Assembly: GCF_018614615.1 (NCBI RefSeq)
Contig: NZ_JAGGOK010000037.1
Coordinates: forward strand, 62,001 to 126,000
Reading direction: 5' to 3'
Origin: Streptomyces sp. ISL-100
GTDB lineage: Bacteria > Actinomycetota > Actinomycetes > Streptomycetales > Streptomycetaceae
Length of the DNA: 64,000 bases
Shown: positions 23,764 to 32,007 of the stretch, piece by piece
Numbering within the stretch: the first letter of the stretch is position 1
Layout: each line of letters starts with the position of its first letter
Position numbers and translations under genes: made by a program
Notes under the pieces: model-generated
What the model saw: only the letters and a program-made list of their open reading frames with translations
What the model was told of the DNA's origin: nothing
The model's database searches: none

Positions 23764-24814
23764 GGCGAACGAGACGCTTTCGCTGGTCCCCAAGGCCGAG
23801 GCCAAGCAGTCCATGAAGGACTTCAAGTCCGACCAGGAAGTGCGCTGGTGCCCCGGTTGCGGTGACTACGCGGTCCTTGCCGCCGTGCAGGGGTTCATGC
23901 CCGAGCTCGGGCTGGCGAAGGAGAACATCGTCTTCGTCTCCGGGATCGGCTGCTCGTCGCGCTTCCCGTACTACATGAACACGTACGGGATGCACTCGAT
24001 CCACGGCCGCGCGCCCGCGATCGCGACCGGCCTCGCTTCGTCGCGGCGTGACCTGAGCGTGTGGGTGGTGACGGGTGACGGTGATGCGCTGTCGATCGGC
24101 GGCAACCATCTGATTCACGCGCTGCGGCGCAACGTCAACCTGAAGATTTTGCTCTTCAACAACCGGATCTACGGGCTGACCAAGGGCCAGTACAGCCCGA
24201 CCTCCGAGCTCGGCAAGATCACCAAGTCGACGCCGATGGGCTCGCTCGACGCGCCCTTCAATCCGGTGTCGCTGGCGATCGGCGCCGAGGCCAGCTTCGT
24301 CGCCCGTACGGTCGACTCCGACCGCAAGCACCTCACCGAGGTGCTGCGGCAGGCCGCCGACCACCCCGGCACCGCGCTGGTGGAGATCTACCAGAACTGC
24401 AACATCTTCAACGACGGCGCCTTCGATGTGCTCAAGGACAAGCAGCAGGCCGAGGAGGCCGTGATCCGCCTCGAGCACGGGCAGCCGATCCGCTTCGGCG
24501 CCGAGGGGTCGAAGGGTGTCGTACGGGATGCGGCCACCGGCGATCTGAAGGTCGTCGCGGTGACCGCCGACAACGAGTCGCAGGTCCTGGTCCACGACGC
24601 GCACGCCGCCTCGCCCACGACGGCGTTCGCGCTCTCGCGCCTCGCCGACCCGGACACGCTGCACCACACCCCCATCGGGGTGCTGCGCAGCGTCGACCGC
24701 CCGGTCTACGACACCCTGATGGCCGACCAGCTCGATACCGCCATAGAGCAGAACGGCAAGGGCGATCTGAGTGCGCTGCTCGCGGGCAACGACACGTGGA
24801 CTGTCGTCGGCTGA
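23756..24814 (+). CDS. korB: 2-oxoacid:ferredoxin oxidoreductase, beta (TPP-binding) subunit
   Basis: The 352-residue subunit carries thiamine diphosphate and one [4Fe-4S] cluster. Cluster cysteines are in RWCPGCGDYA, SGIGCSSR and YQNCNIFNDG. The TPP/Mg motif is GDGDALSIGGNH with FNNRIYGLTKGQ downstream. It works with KorA in the TCA cycle as a ferredoxin-reducing alternative to the NAD-linked dehydrogenase. The ATG lies within the end of korA, so the subunits are coupled. A strong terminator follows. Confidence 0.94.
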   Translation: MPKANETLSLVPKAEAKQSMKDFKSDQEVRWCPGCGDYAVLAAVQGFMPELGLAKENIVFVSGIGCSSRFPYYMNTYGMHSIHGRAPAIATGLASSRRDLSVWVVTGDGDALSIGGNHLIHALRRNVNLKILLFNNRIYGLTKGQYSPTSELGKITKSTPMGSLDAPFNPVSLAIGAEASFVARTVDSDRKHLTEVLRQAADHPGTALVEIYQNCNIFNDGAFDVLKDKQQAEEAVIRLEHGQPIRFGAEGSKGVVRDAATGDLKVVAVTADNESQVLVHDAHAASPTTAFALSRLADPDTLHHTPIGVLRSVDRPVYDTLMADQLDTAIEQNGKGDLSALLAGNDTWTVVG

Positions 24815-24832
24815 CGCGGCCCTGTTGTCGCC

Positions 24833-24872
24833 AGGAGGGGCGCCCGGTCCTGAGGGACCGGGCGCCCCTCCT
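24833..24872 (+). terminator. Terminator after korAB
   Basis: AGGAGGGGCGCCCGGTCC pairs perfectly over 18 bp with GGACCGGGCGCCCCTCCT around a TGAG loop, followed by TTCGTCTCT. Confidence 0.92.
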
Positions 24873-24916
24873 TTCGTCTCTCTGCGTTTTGCGTCTCTCT
24901 GCGCGAGATGTAATGA

Positions 24917-24932
24917 CCGTATTGGAATACGG
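24917..24932. promoter_or_regulatory. Palindromic candidate operator upstream of the RarD-like gene
   Basis: CCGTATT-GG-AATACGG is a perfect 7+2+7 inverted repeat, AT-richer than its surroundings, 65 nt before the GTG start of the permease gene. It has no T-run and is well past the korAB terminator. Confidence 0.45.
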
Positions 24933-24997
24933 ACATGACACATGGGCTGGGTCGGCGCTACCGTCAGCACGATGATGTGTGCGGGTGGGGAGAGCCA

Positions 24998-25999
24998 GTG
25001 AAGTCGGTCAACGAACAGCGGTCGGGGTTGCTGTACGGCATCGGCGCCTACGGGATGTGGGGGCTCGTGCCCCTGTTCTGGCCGCTGCTCAAGCCGGCCG
25101 GCGCGATGGAGATCCTGGCCCACCGCATGGTCTGGTCCCTCGCCGTCGTCGGAATCGCGCTGCTGGCGGTACGCCGGTGGTCATGGATCGGGGAGCTGGT
25201 CCGTCAGCCTCGCAGGCTGGGGCTCATCGCGGTCGCCGCGACCGTCATAACCGTCAACTGGGGCCTGTACATCTGGGCCGTCAACAACGGCCAGGTCGTC
25301 GAAGCGTCCCTCGGCTACTTCATCAATCCGCTGGTCACCATCGCCATGGGTGTCCTGCTGCTGAAGGAGCGTTTGCGGCCGGCGCAGTGGGCGGCGGTCG
25401 GGATCGGCTTCGCTGCGGTGCTCGTGCTGGCCGTCGGGTACGGGAAGCCGCCGTGGATCTCCCTGATCCTGGCGTTCTCGTTCGCGACGTACGGCCTGAT
25501 CAAGAAGAAGCTCAACCTCGGCGGCGTGGAATCGCTGGCCGCCGAGACCGCCGTCCAGTTCTTGCCCGCGCTGGGTTATCTGCTGTGGATCGGGTCGCAC
25601 GGGGATGCCACCTTCGGTGCACAGGGGGCGGGCCATGCGGCGCTGCTCGCCGCCACCGGCATCGTGACCGCCGCGCCGCTGGTGTGCTTCGGCGCGGCGG
25701 CGATACGGGTGCCGCTGTCGACGCTGGGGCTGTTGCAGTACCTCGCGCCGCTCTTCCAGTTCGGGCTGGGTGTTCTGTACTTCCACGAGGCGATGCCGCC
25801 GGAGCGGTGGGCGGGCTTCTCGCTCGTCTGGGCGGCGCTGGCGCTGCTCACGTGGGATGCGCTGCGGACGGCTCGCCGGGGGCGGTCGGAGGCTACGCGG
25901 TTGGCGGCGGTTGCGCTGGCTGCCGGCGCAACCGCCAGTGCGGGTGGCTTGCCTGGCGCTGCGGATGAGCCCGCGCCGGCGGCCAAGTCGGCCCCCTGA
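24998..25999 (+). CDS. rarD: RarD-type EamA/DMT-superfamily permease
   Basis: The 333-residue protein has about ten hydrophobic helices in two EamA repeats. The RarD signatures include GIGAYGMWGLVPLFWPLLK at the N-terminus, NWGLYIWAVNNGQVVEASLG, GYFINPLVTIAMGVLLLKER and QYLAPLFQFGLGVLYF (each within a helix or its edge). RarD was first linked to chloramphenicol sensitivity; its substrate is not established. The GTG at 24998 follows GGGGAGAG. The C-terminal 40 residues are an Ala-rich cytoplasmic tail. It is convergent with the MFS gene, 26 nt between stops. Confidence 0.87.
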   Translation: MKSVNEQRSGLLYGIGAYGMWGLVPLFWPLLKPAGAMEILAHRMVWSLAVVGIALLAVRRWSWIGELVRQPRRLGLIAVAATVITVNWGLYIWAVNNGQVVEASLGYFINPLVTIAMGVLLLKERLRPAQWAAVGIGFAAVLVLAVGYGKPPWISLILAFSFATYGLIKKKLNLGGVESLAAETAVQFLPALGYLLWIGSHGDATFGAQGAGHAALLAATGIVTAAPLVCFGAAAIRVPLSTLGLLQYLAPLFQFGLGVLYFHEAMPPERWAGFSLVWAALALLTWDALRTARRGRSEATRLAAVALAAGATASAGGLPGAADEPAPAAKSAP

Positions 26000-26025
26000 G
26001 CGAACAGCCCCGGCAGGGCCCCGGC

Positions 26026-27477
26026 CTACGCCGCCGGGACGGACCCGGGCTGGGCCTGGGCCTGAGCGGCGGCAGTGGACGGGGACGCCTCCACCAGTCG
26101 CCCACCGCGCCGCCCCCGCAAACCGAACGCCGTGATCGCCGCGCCCACCACCACCATCGCCACCGGAACCGCAAGCGCCGCCCGGAACGCGCTGAGCGTC
26201 GACTCCGGCGAGCCGTCACCGCCCGCCGCCACCAGGCCGTACACCGCCGTCACCGCCGAGATCCCCACCGCCGAGCCGAACTGCGTCGCGGTCTGGAGCA
26301 GTCCGCCCGCCAGGCCCTGCTCCTTCTCCTCGATGCCGTCCGTCGCGGCGATCGTGAGCGGCCCGTACGCCAGGGCGAACGCCGTGCCCGTCAGGAACAG
26401 CGTCGGCAGCATCGCGGCGTACGACCAGTGGAGCCCCACCGGCAGGAACAGCACGTACGACACGATCGCCAGCATGAAGCCGCCGAAGATCACCCGCGCG
26501 TTGCCGAACCGGTTCACCAGGCGCGGCGTCAGCGTCGGCGCCAGCACCGCGTCCGTGCCCATGACCACCAGCGCCAGCGCGGTCTCCAGCGAGGACCAGC
26601 CGCGCAGTTCCTGGAGGTAGAGCGTGACCATGAACTGGAAGCCGAAGAAGGAGCCGACGAAGAGCAGCGCCCCCAGGTCGGCGCGGATCATCGACGCCTT
26701 GCGCAGAATGCCGAGCCGTACGAGCGGCGCGGCCGAGCGGCGCTCGATCGCGACGAACGCCGCCGCGAGCAGCAGTCCCGCGGCCACCGCGCCGGCCGTG
26801 AACCGCCAGCCGTCGAAGCCGTGCTCCAGCCGTACGATCGAGTACGCCAGCAGCAGCATCGCCCCGGCGGCGGTCGCCGCACCCGCCAGGTCGAAGGAGC
26901 CGCTGCGGCGGGCCGGCCGCGCCTCCGCCGGGAGCAGCCGCAGCGCCGCGATCAGGATGAGCCCGCCCAGCAGCACCGGGGCGAAGAACACCCACCGCCA
27001 GCCCAGCTGGGTCAGCAGCCCGCCGATGACCAGGCCGAGCGTGAAGCCGCCGGCGGCCGTGCCGGCGAAGACGAGCAGGGCCTTGTTGCGCTGCGGACCC
27101 TCCTCGTACGACGTGGTGATGATCGACATCGCGGCCGGAGTCATGAAGGCCGCTGCTACGCCCGTCACGAAGCGGGCGACGATCAGCATCCAGCCCTCGG
27201 TCGCGAACCCGCCCAGCACGGAGAAGCCGAGGAAGACCGTGAGCCAGGTGAGGAACATCCGCCGCCTGCCGAACAGGTCCGCCGCACGCCCGCCGAGCAG
27301 GGTGAATCCGGCGTACCCGAGGACGTACGCGCTCATCACCCACACCGCGGTGCCGGTCGGCAGCTCCAGGTCGGATCTGATGGACGGCACGGCCACCGAG
27401 AGCATGGCGACGTCGATGCCTTCGAGAAAGATCGTGCCGCAGAGTACGAGTAGCAGTGCCCAGGCGCGTCGAGTCAT
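26026..27477 (-). CDS. MFS drug/proton antiporter-type exporter
   Basis: The 483-residue protein has the pattern of a multidrug major facilitator. TM1 contains GTIFLEGIDVAMLSVAVPSI, the loop 2-3 motif is LLGGRAADLFGRRRMF, and motif C-like GFTLGLVIGGLL lies in TM5. It belongs with EmrB/QacA-like exporters. The C-terminus is an Ala/Gln-rich tail. The substrate is unknown. It is divergent from an HxlR-type regulator 90 nt away, the classic arrangement for an exporter controlled by its neighbour. Confidence 0.88.
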   Translation of the reverse strand: MTRRAWALLLVLCGTIFLEGIDVAMLSVAVPSIRSDLELPTGTAVWVMSAYVLGYAGFTLLGGRAADLFGRRRMFLTWLTVFLGFSVLGGFATEGWMLIVARFVTGVAAAFMTPAAMSIITTSYEEGPQRNKALLVFAGTAAGGFTLGLVIGGLLTQLGWRWVFFAPVLLGGLILIAALRLLPAEARPARRSGSFDLAGAATAAGAMLLLAYSIVRLEHGFDGWRFTAGAVAAGLLLAAAFVAIERRSAAPLVRLGILRKASMIRADLGALLFVGSFFGFQFMVTLYLQELRGWSSLETALALVVMGTDAVLAPTLTPRLVNRFGNARVIFGGFMLAIVSYVLFLPVGLHWSYAAMLPTLFLTGTAFALAYGPLTIAATDGIEEKEQGLAGGLLQTATQFGSAVGISAVTAVYGLVAAGGDGSPESTLSAFRAALAVPVAMVVVGAAITAFGLRGRRGGRLVEASPSTAAAQAQAQPGSVPAA

Positions 27478-27512
27478 GGGTGGTGACCTCTCACATCAAG
27501 TCAGTTATCGGA

Positions 27513-27546
27513 ATGCCGGTCGGTTCTCTCTTGTAACCATTGGCAT
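27513..27546. promoter_or_regulatory. Candidate HxlR operator in the MFS/HxlR divergent promoter
   Basis: Nested inverted repeats lie between the two start codons: outer ATGCC (27513) with GGCAT (27542), and inner GGTT with AACC around CTCTCTTGT. The arms are nearly symmetric. It is a candidate binding site for the dimeric HxlR protein. Confidence 0.4.
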
Positions 27547-27567
27547 CCTGAGGCAGCATCACGGCCT

Positions 27568-28044
27568 ATGGAAGAAGGCACTTTGAAGTCACCGAGTAAC
27601 TGCGAAGTCACCGACTCCCAGGGGGCCTACGGCGACACCGACCCTTTCCAGTGGGACACCCGTGAGGACTGCGAGGTCCGCCAGATCCTCGACCGCGTGG
27701 CCGACAAGTGGTCGCTGCTGGTCATCGCGCTGCTCGACAGCCACGTGCTGCGCTTCACCGAGCTGCGGCGCAAGATCGACGGCATCAGTCAGCGCATGCT
27801 GACGGTGACGCTGCGTCAGCTGGAGCGCGACGGGCTCGTCAAGCGCACGGTCCATCCGGTGGTTCCGCCGCGTGTGGAGTACGAACTCACCCCGCTCGGC
27901 GCGACGTTGCACACCACGATCCGCTCACTCGTCACGTGGACCGAGCAGCACCAGAACGAGATCGCGGCGGCCCGCGCGGACTACGACGCCCGTACGGCGG
28001 CCGAGGAGGAAGCGACGCCCGCCGCCGTCACGGCCGCGAACTGA
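27568..28044 (+). CDS. HxlR-family winged-helix transcriptional regulator
   Basis: The 158-residue protein carries the HxlR signature: a conserved Cys followed by IL and KWS (CEVRQILDRVADKWSLLVIA), then RFTELRRKIDGISQRML with TVTLRQLERDGLV, and RVEYELTPLGATL in the wing. Single conserved cysteines in this family often sense electrophiles or oxidants; here Cys34 is the candidate. It lies divergent to the MFS exporter, its probable target. The ATG at 27568 gives the usual length. It is convergent with the next gene, with 1 nt between stops. Confidence 0.92.
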   Translation: MEEGTLKSPSNCEVTDSQGAYGDTDPFQWDTREDCEVRQILDRVADKWSLLVIALLDSHVLRFTELRRKIDGISQRMLTVTLRQLERDGLVKRTVHPVVPPRVEYELTPLGATLHTTIRSLVTWTEQHQNEIAAARADYDARTAAEEEATPAAVTAAN

Positions 28045-28045
28045 T

Positions 28046-28713
28046 TCACTCAGCGAGCGCGGCTCTGTCGCTGCCGCCGGCGCCGGCGCTCTGGCGGGCC
28101 CGGTGGGCGCGCGCCTTGCTGCGGTTTCCGCAGCGCTCCATCGCGCACCAGCGGCGGCGGCCGGGGCGCGAGGTGTCGACGAACAGCAAGTAGCAGTCGT
28201 GCGAGCCGCATTCGCGGATGCGGTGGGCGTACGGCCCGGTGAACAGGTCGATCGCGTCGCGGGCCACCGTCGACAGCAGCTGAGTCCCAGTGGCGCCCGG
28301 CGCCCACGCGCGTACGGCGCCCACGCGCGTACGGCGCCCACGCCCGTACCGATGTCGATACGGGCGACCAACGCCTCCCCCGCCGCGCGCTCGTTGACCA
28401 CATCAAGGTCGGCGGCGGCCAGCGCCCGGCCGTGGGCGCGGTCTGCGGCCAGCCGGTAGAGCGCGTCGCGCAGGGCGCGCGCGTCCGCGAGCTCACTCGC
28501 GCTCACGGCCAGGCCGAGGCGGGCCGGGAGCCGGCTCCGCCCTGCCCAGCGCACCAGATCGGCCGGCTCGTGCAGCACCTCGTAGCGGGCGAGCAGCCCG
28601 GGGCCTCCGGTCGGCAGCAACTCAAGGCAGAGGGCGCCCGGATCGAAGAGGAACGGGCGGCCCTCCGGCGTGCGCAGGATCAGTCCGGGCGTGTCCGTTG
28701 CGGGCTCCATCAC
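28046..28713 (-). pseudogene. CGNR zinc-finger regulator, frameshifted by a 17-bp repeat unit
   Basis: The N-terminal frame (from GTG 28713 or ATG 28710) encodes an ABATE-like domain: FLFDPGALCLELLPTGG, then VSASELADARALRDAL. It runs out of frame in IDIGTGVGAVRAWAP. A second frame, from about 28324 to 28046, encodes the CGNR zinc finger: ECGSHDCYLLFVDTSRPG, then RRWCAMERCGNRSKARAHR. Between them lie three tandem copies of a 17-bp unit. Removing one copy restores a single reading frame of exactly 651 nt (216 residues) joining both domains. As written, the regulator lacks its zinc finger, which probably binds DNA. It is either a pseudogene, a slippage-variable gene, or an assembly error. Confidence 0.8.
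28298..28348 (+). repeat. Three tandem copies of a 17-bp unit
   Basis: The unit CGGCGCCCACGCGCGTA occurs at 28298-28314, 28315-28331 and (with one mismatch) 28332-28348. Seventeen is not a multiple of three, so gain or loss of one copy shifts the frame of the overlapping CGNR gene. Confidence 0.95.
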
Positions 28714-28741
28714 GTAACCACTCTAACTGGTTAGCACGATA

Positions 28742-28909
28742 CTGCACCAGAAGCTCGTCGTGGACGCCGCGCACGGCGGGATCCGGTCGCCGTCCGGCAT
28801 CCGGACGACCCGTACGACACTCGGCCGCCGGATCCTCTTCCAGCGCGTACCGGAGATGAAGACGGTCAAGCAAACCGACCCCGAGAGCAACGAGTTCTGC
28901 GCCCACTGA
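28742..28909 (+). pseudogene. Relic of a VOC/glyoxalase-fold protein
   Basis: An open stretch ending TGA at 28907 reads LHQKLVVDAA near its start, ILFQRVPEMKTVK in the middle and DPESNEFCAH at the end. These correspond to the beginning, the 'LLFQRVPEPKTVKNR'-like segment and the closing 'ADPEGNEFCV'-like segment of actinobacterial VOC-family proteins. The spans between them are missing, leaving 55 codons instead of about 120-150. No start codon or ribosome binding site is evident. It is most simply the decayed remains of such a gene. Confidence 0.6.
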
Positions 28910-29000
28910 AGCTCTGGCTTGGCTCAAGTCGGGGTTGGCCTTCCCCGCCGGGCGGCATGGTCGATTGACCAGTACGACCGACCGACCGACGGGGGACCTG

Positions 29001-29501
29001 ATGAAGGACGTCATACGCCCGGCCGGCGCGGCACTCGCCGCGTTCGCCTTTCTCGCCGGCGCGGCGGCCTGCACCACGCCGCCGCCTCTTCCCGGGCAGC
29101 AGCAGTCGACGGCGAGCCCCCGGCCCGGCCTGCCCGCCGAGCAGCGGCTCGCTGCGGCCGCGACTGCCGCCCTGACCGACCAGGACACGCTCGACGAAGA
29201 AGGTACGTTCGTACTTTCGGCGGCCGGTGGCATCGACGGCTCCAACAACCAGAGCGAGATCACGCCCAGCACTCGCCTGCTCGTCGAGGCGGCCTGCGCG
29301 GGCGAGGGATCGGTGACCCTCACCGTCACCTCGGGCAGCGCCAAGGCCCGTCGGCACCTCGCCTGCGCCGCCAAGCCACGCGCGAAGACCTTCACCTTCA
29401 CCACCCGTGCCGGCTCGATCTCCTTCGATGCCGACCGGGACACGGCCACGCGCGGCGGTCTTGCCTACCTCGCGCGCCGTCCGGCATCCGAACACCGCTG
29501 A
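29001..29501 (+). CDS. Putative lipoprotein, function unknown
   Basis: The 166-residue protein starts with MKD, a hydrophobic stretch (AGAALAAFAFLAG) and a lipobox-like AGAAAC at residues 18-23, followed by a Pro/Gln/Ser-rich linker. It should be lipid-anchored on the outer face of the membrane. The rest (about residues 50-166) looks like a beta-rich domain with VEAACAGEGSVTLTVTSG and a single Cys pair (AACAG, LACAA). The family is not recognised. The ATG at 29001 is preceded by GGGGGA. It stands alone between the VOC relic and the aminopeptidase gene. Confidence 0.7.
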   Translation: MKDVIRPAGAALAAFAFLAGAAACTTPPPLPGQQQSTASPRPGLPAEQRLAAAATAALTDQDTLDEEGTFVLSAAGGIDGSNNQSEITPSTRLLVEAACAGEGSVTLTVTSGSAKARRHLACAAKPRAKTFTFTTRAGSISFDADRDTATRGGLAYLARRPASEHR

Positions 29502-29676
29502 CCGGTTTCCGCTCTTGACGGAGAGTCAAGCTCTCCCTGAACATTCAGCACGCACAGCTCACGCGTAGCTCACGCACAGCCCTTGCACCAACAGCTCCAA
29601 CGCCCCGCGCCGCCACCCGCGTCGAGGGGCGTCTCGCACGTTCCGTCAGTCCCCGTACGGAATCCGGAGCCCCCAC

Positions 29677-31017
29677 ATGAACCACTCCCAGCACTCCAAG
29701 CTCTCGAGTCTCTCCCACCCCAGACGCACCGCCACAGCCGTCGCCGTCGCCCTCGCCCTCACCGGCCTGGCCACCGCCACCGCGCCTTCCTCCGCCGCCG
29801 CCCCGGCCGCGGCGCTCGCCGCCCCCGACATACCCGTCGCCAACGTCAAGGCGCACCTCACCCAGCTCCAGTCGATAGCCACCGCCAACGGCGGCAACCG
29901 CGCACACGGCCGCCCCGGCTACAAGGCCTCCATCGACTACCTGAAAGCGAAGCTGGACGCCGCCGGATTCACCACCTCCGTCACGACGTTCACCTCCAGC
30001 GGCGCGACCGGATACAACCTGATCGCCGACTGGCCGGGCGGCGACCCGAACCAGATCCTGATGGCCGGCGCGCACCTCGACTCGGTCAGTTCGGGCCCCG
30101 GCATCAACGACAACGGGTCCGGCTCCGCCGCCGTCCTGGAAACCGCACTCGCCGTCTCCCGCGCCCAGCTCAAGCCCACAAAGCACCTGCGGTTCGGCTG
30201 GTGGGGCGCGGAGGAGCTCGGCCTCGTCGGCTCAAAGGCGTACGTCAACAGCCTGCCCACCACGGAGCGTTCGAAGTTCACCGGCTACCTCAACTTCGAC
30301 ATGATCGGCTCGCCGAACCCCGGCTACTTCGTCTACGACGACGACCCCGCCATCGAGAAGACGTTCAAGGACTACTACGCGGGCATCGGCGTCCCGACCG
30401 AGATCGAGACCGAGGGCGACGGCCGCTCCGACCACGCCAACTTCAAGAACGTGGGCATACCGGTCGGCGGCCTCTTCACCGGCGCCAGCCGCACGAAGAC
30501 GAGCGCCCAGGTCCAGAAGTGGGGCGGCACCGCCGGCACGGCCTTCGACCGCTGCTACCACTCCTCCTGCGACACCACGGCGAACATCAACGACACCGCC
30601 CTGGACCGCAACAGCGACGCGATCGCCCACGCCATCTGGACGCTGGGCAACGAGCCGACCGTCCCGCCCGGCGACGTCCACGAGAACACCACCGACGTCG
30701 CCGTCCCGGACAACGGCGCCGCTGTCACCTCTTCCGTCACCGTCTCCGGCCGTACGGGCAACGCCCCGGCCACGCTCAAGGTGGGCGTGGACATCAAGCA
30801 CACCTGGCGCGGTGACCTGGTGGTGGACCTGCTCGCGCCCGACGGGACGGCGTACCGGCTGAAGAGCTCCAGCAGCAGCGACTCGGCCGACAACGTGATC
30901 GCCACGTACACGGTGGACGCGTCGAGCGAGGCGGCCAACGGCATCTGGAAACTCAGGGTCCAGGACATCGCCGCGCAGGACACCGGCTACATCGACAGCT
31001 GGAAGCTCACCTTCTGA
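29677..31017 (+). CDS. Secreted M28 zinc aminopeptidase with C-terminal P/Homo B domain
   Basis: The 446-residue protein has a signal peptide (about residues 1-45, Arg-containing start, cleavage probably after AAAALA-like sequence). The M28 catalytic domain resembles Streptomyces griseus aminopeptidase and contains zinc ligands in GAHLDSV (His133), the bridging Asp in GINDNGSG, the Glu pair in WWGAEELG, Asp in NFDMIGS and His in CYHSSCD. From about residue 330 a proprotein-convertase P domain follows (VTVSGRTGNAPATLKVGVDI in shortened form). It releases N-terminal amino acids from peptides outside the cell. The start has GGAG upstream. A terminator follows. Confidence 0.93.
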   Translation: MNHSQHSKLSSLSHPRRTATAVAVALALTGLATATAPSSAAAPAAALAAPDIPVANVKAHLTQLQSIATANGGNRAHGRPGYKASIDYLKAKLDAAGFTTSVTTFTSSGATGYNLIADWPGGDPNQILMAGAHLDSVSSGPGINDNGSGSAAVLETALAVSRAQLKPTKHLRFGWWGAEELGLVGSKAYVNSLPTTERSKFTGYLNFDMIGSPNPGYFVYDDDPAIEKTFKDYYAGIGVPTEIETEGDGRSDHANFKNVGIPVGGLFTGASRTKTSAQVQKWGGTAGTAFDRCYHSSCDTTANINDTALDRNSDAIAHAIWTLGNEPTVPPGDVHENTTDVAVPDNGAAVTSSVTVSGRTGNAPATLKVGVDIKHTWRGDLVVDLLAPDGTAYRLKSSSSSDSADNVIATYTVDASSEAANGIWKLRVQDIAAQDTGYIDSWKLTF

Positions 31018-31027
31018 TTCCCGTCTG

Positions 31028-31059
31028 GACGGCCCGGCCCCGGCGGGGGCCGGGCCGTC
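31028..31059. terminator. Bidirectional terminator between aminopeptidase and ABC permease genes
   Basis: GACGGCCCGGCCCC pairs with GGGGCCGGGCCGTC, a 14-bp GC-rich stem with a very short loop, between two convergent stop codons. Confidence 0.88.
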
Positions 31060-31068
31060 TCACGCCCC

Positions 31069-32007
31069 TCAGGCCGAGATGTCCTTCGTCGTGAAGCGCG
31101 CCCAGGCCGCCGAGCCGAACACCGCCGCGTACAGCGCCTGGAGCCCGAGGTTGTCCAGCACCTCGTCCCAGTAGACCGGCTCGCGCAGCAGGTCCGTGAA
31201 GGACAGCCAGCGGTGCGGGAAGAGATACGGATGGATCGCGTCCAGCTGCGGGATCGTGTCCAGGATCTGCACGGTGATCAGCAGCCCGACCGTCGCCGCC
31301 ATCGCCGCTACGCCGCTGTTGGTGAGGGTCGAGACGAACACGCCGATCGCCGCGAGTCCGACCAGCGAGGCCGCCACGACCGCCGCCACCACTGCGGCCC
31401 GTACCAGGCCTTCTCCGAAGCTGATCTGCGTACCGGAAATCGTCGTGACTTCCCCCAGCGGGAAGAGCAAAGCCCCGGTGGCCAGCGCCGATGCGGCCAC
31501 CGTCAGCGTTGCGACCAGGCAGAAGACCATCGTGGACACGTACTTGGCGAGCAGCAGCCGGGTACGTCCGGCCGGCGCGACCAGCAGATAGCGCAGCGTG
31601 CCGGCGTTCGCCTCGCCCGCCACCGCGTCGCCCGCGATGACGCCGACAGCCATCGGCAGGAAGACCGGGAGGGTCGCGGCGAGCGCCGCGAAGACGAGGA
31701 AGAGACCGTTGTTGGTGATCTGGGTCAGGAAGGCCGGGCCCGCGCCGCCCCCTTCTCCTCCACCGCCGCCACCGCCGCCGATCGACGATCCGTCGCTCGT
31801 CTCGATCTTCACCGCGATGCCGATCAGCACGGGTACGGCGGCCAGCACTGCCAGCAGCGCGAGTGTGCGCCATCGCCGGAAGGTGGTGGTCAGCTCGGAA
31901 CGGAGGAGGCCGAGGGTCCACAGCGGACTGCGGGCCCGCTGTGGACCGACCGTCGGCCGAACCGTCGTTTCGGCCTGCGGCTCAACGTGCGACTCAGCCT
32001 GCGACAT
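31069..32007 (-). CDS. ABC transporter permease (ABC-2 type)
   Basis: The 312-residue protein has six hydrophobic segments. TM1 is preceded by a cytoplasmic stretch (LWTLGLLRSELTTTFRRW) typical of ABC-2 permeases. A Gly-rich loop (GSSIGGGGGGGGEGGG) lies between TM1 and TM2, and GEANAGTLRYLLVAPAGRTR is the coupling region. It ends ARFTTKDISA, as common in this family. It overlaps the ATPase gene by 14 nt and should form one exporter with it. Substrate unknown; the LolA-like protein encoded upstream suggests a lipid or lipoprotein role. Confidence 0.9.
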   Translation of the reverse strand: MSQAESHVEPQAETTVRPTVGPQRARSPLWTLGLLRSELTTTFRRWRTLALLAVLAAVPVLIGIAVKIETSDGSSIGGGGGGGGEGGGAGPAFLTQITNNGLFLVFAALAATLPVFLPMAVGVIAGDAVAGEANAGTLRYLLVAPAGRTRLLLAKYVSTMVFCLVATLTVAASALATGALLFPLGEVTTISGTQISFGEGLVRAAVVAAVVAASLVGLAAIGVFVSTLTNSGVAAMAATVGLLITVQILDTIPQLDAIHPYLFPHRWLSFTDLLREPVYWDEVLDNLGLQALYAAVFGSAAWARFTTKDISA

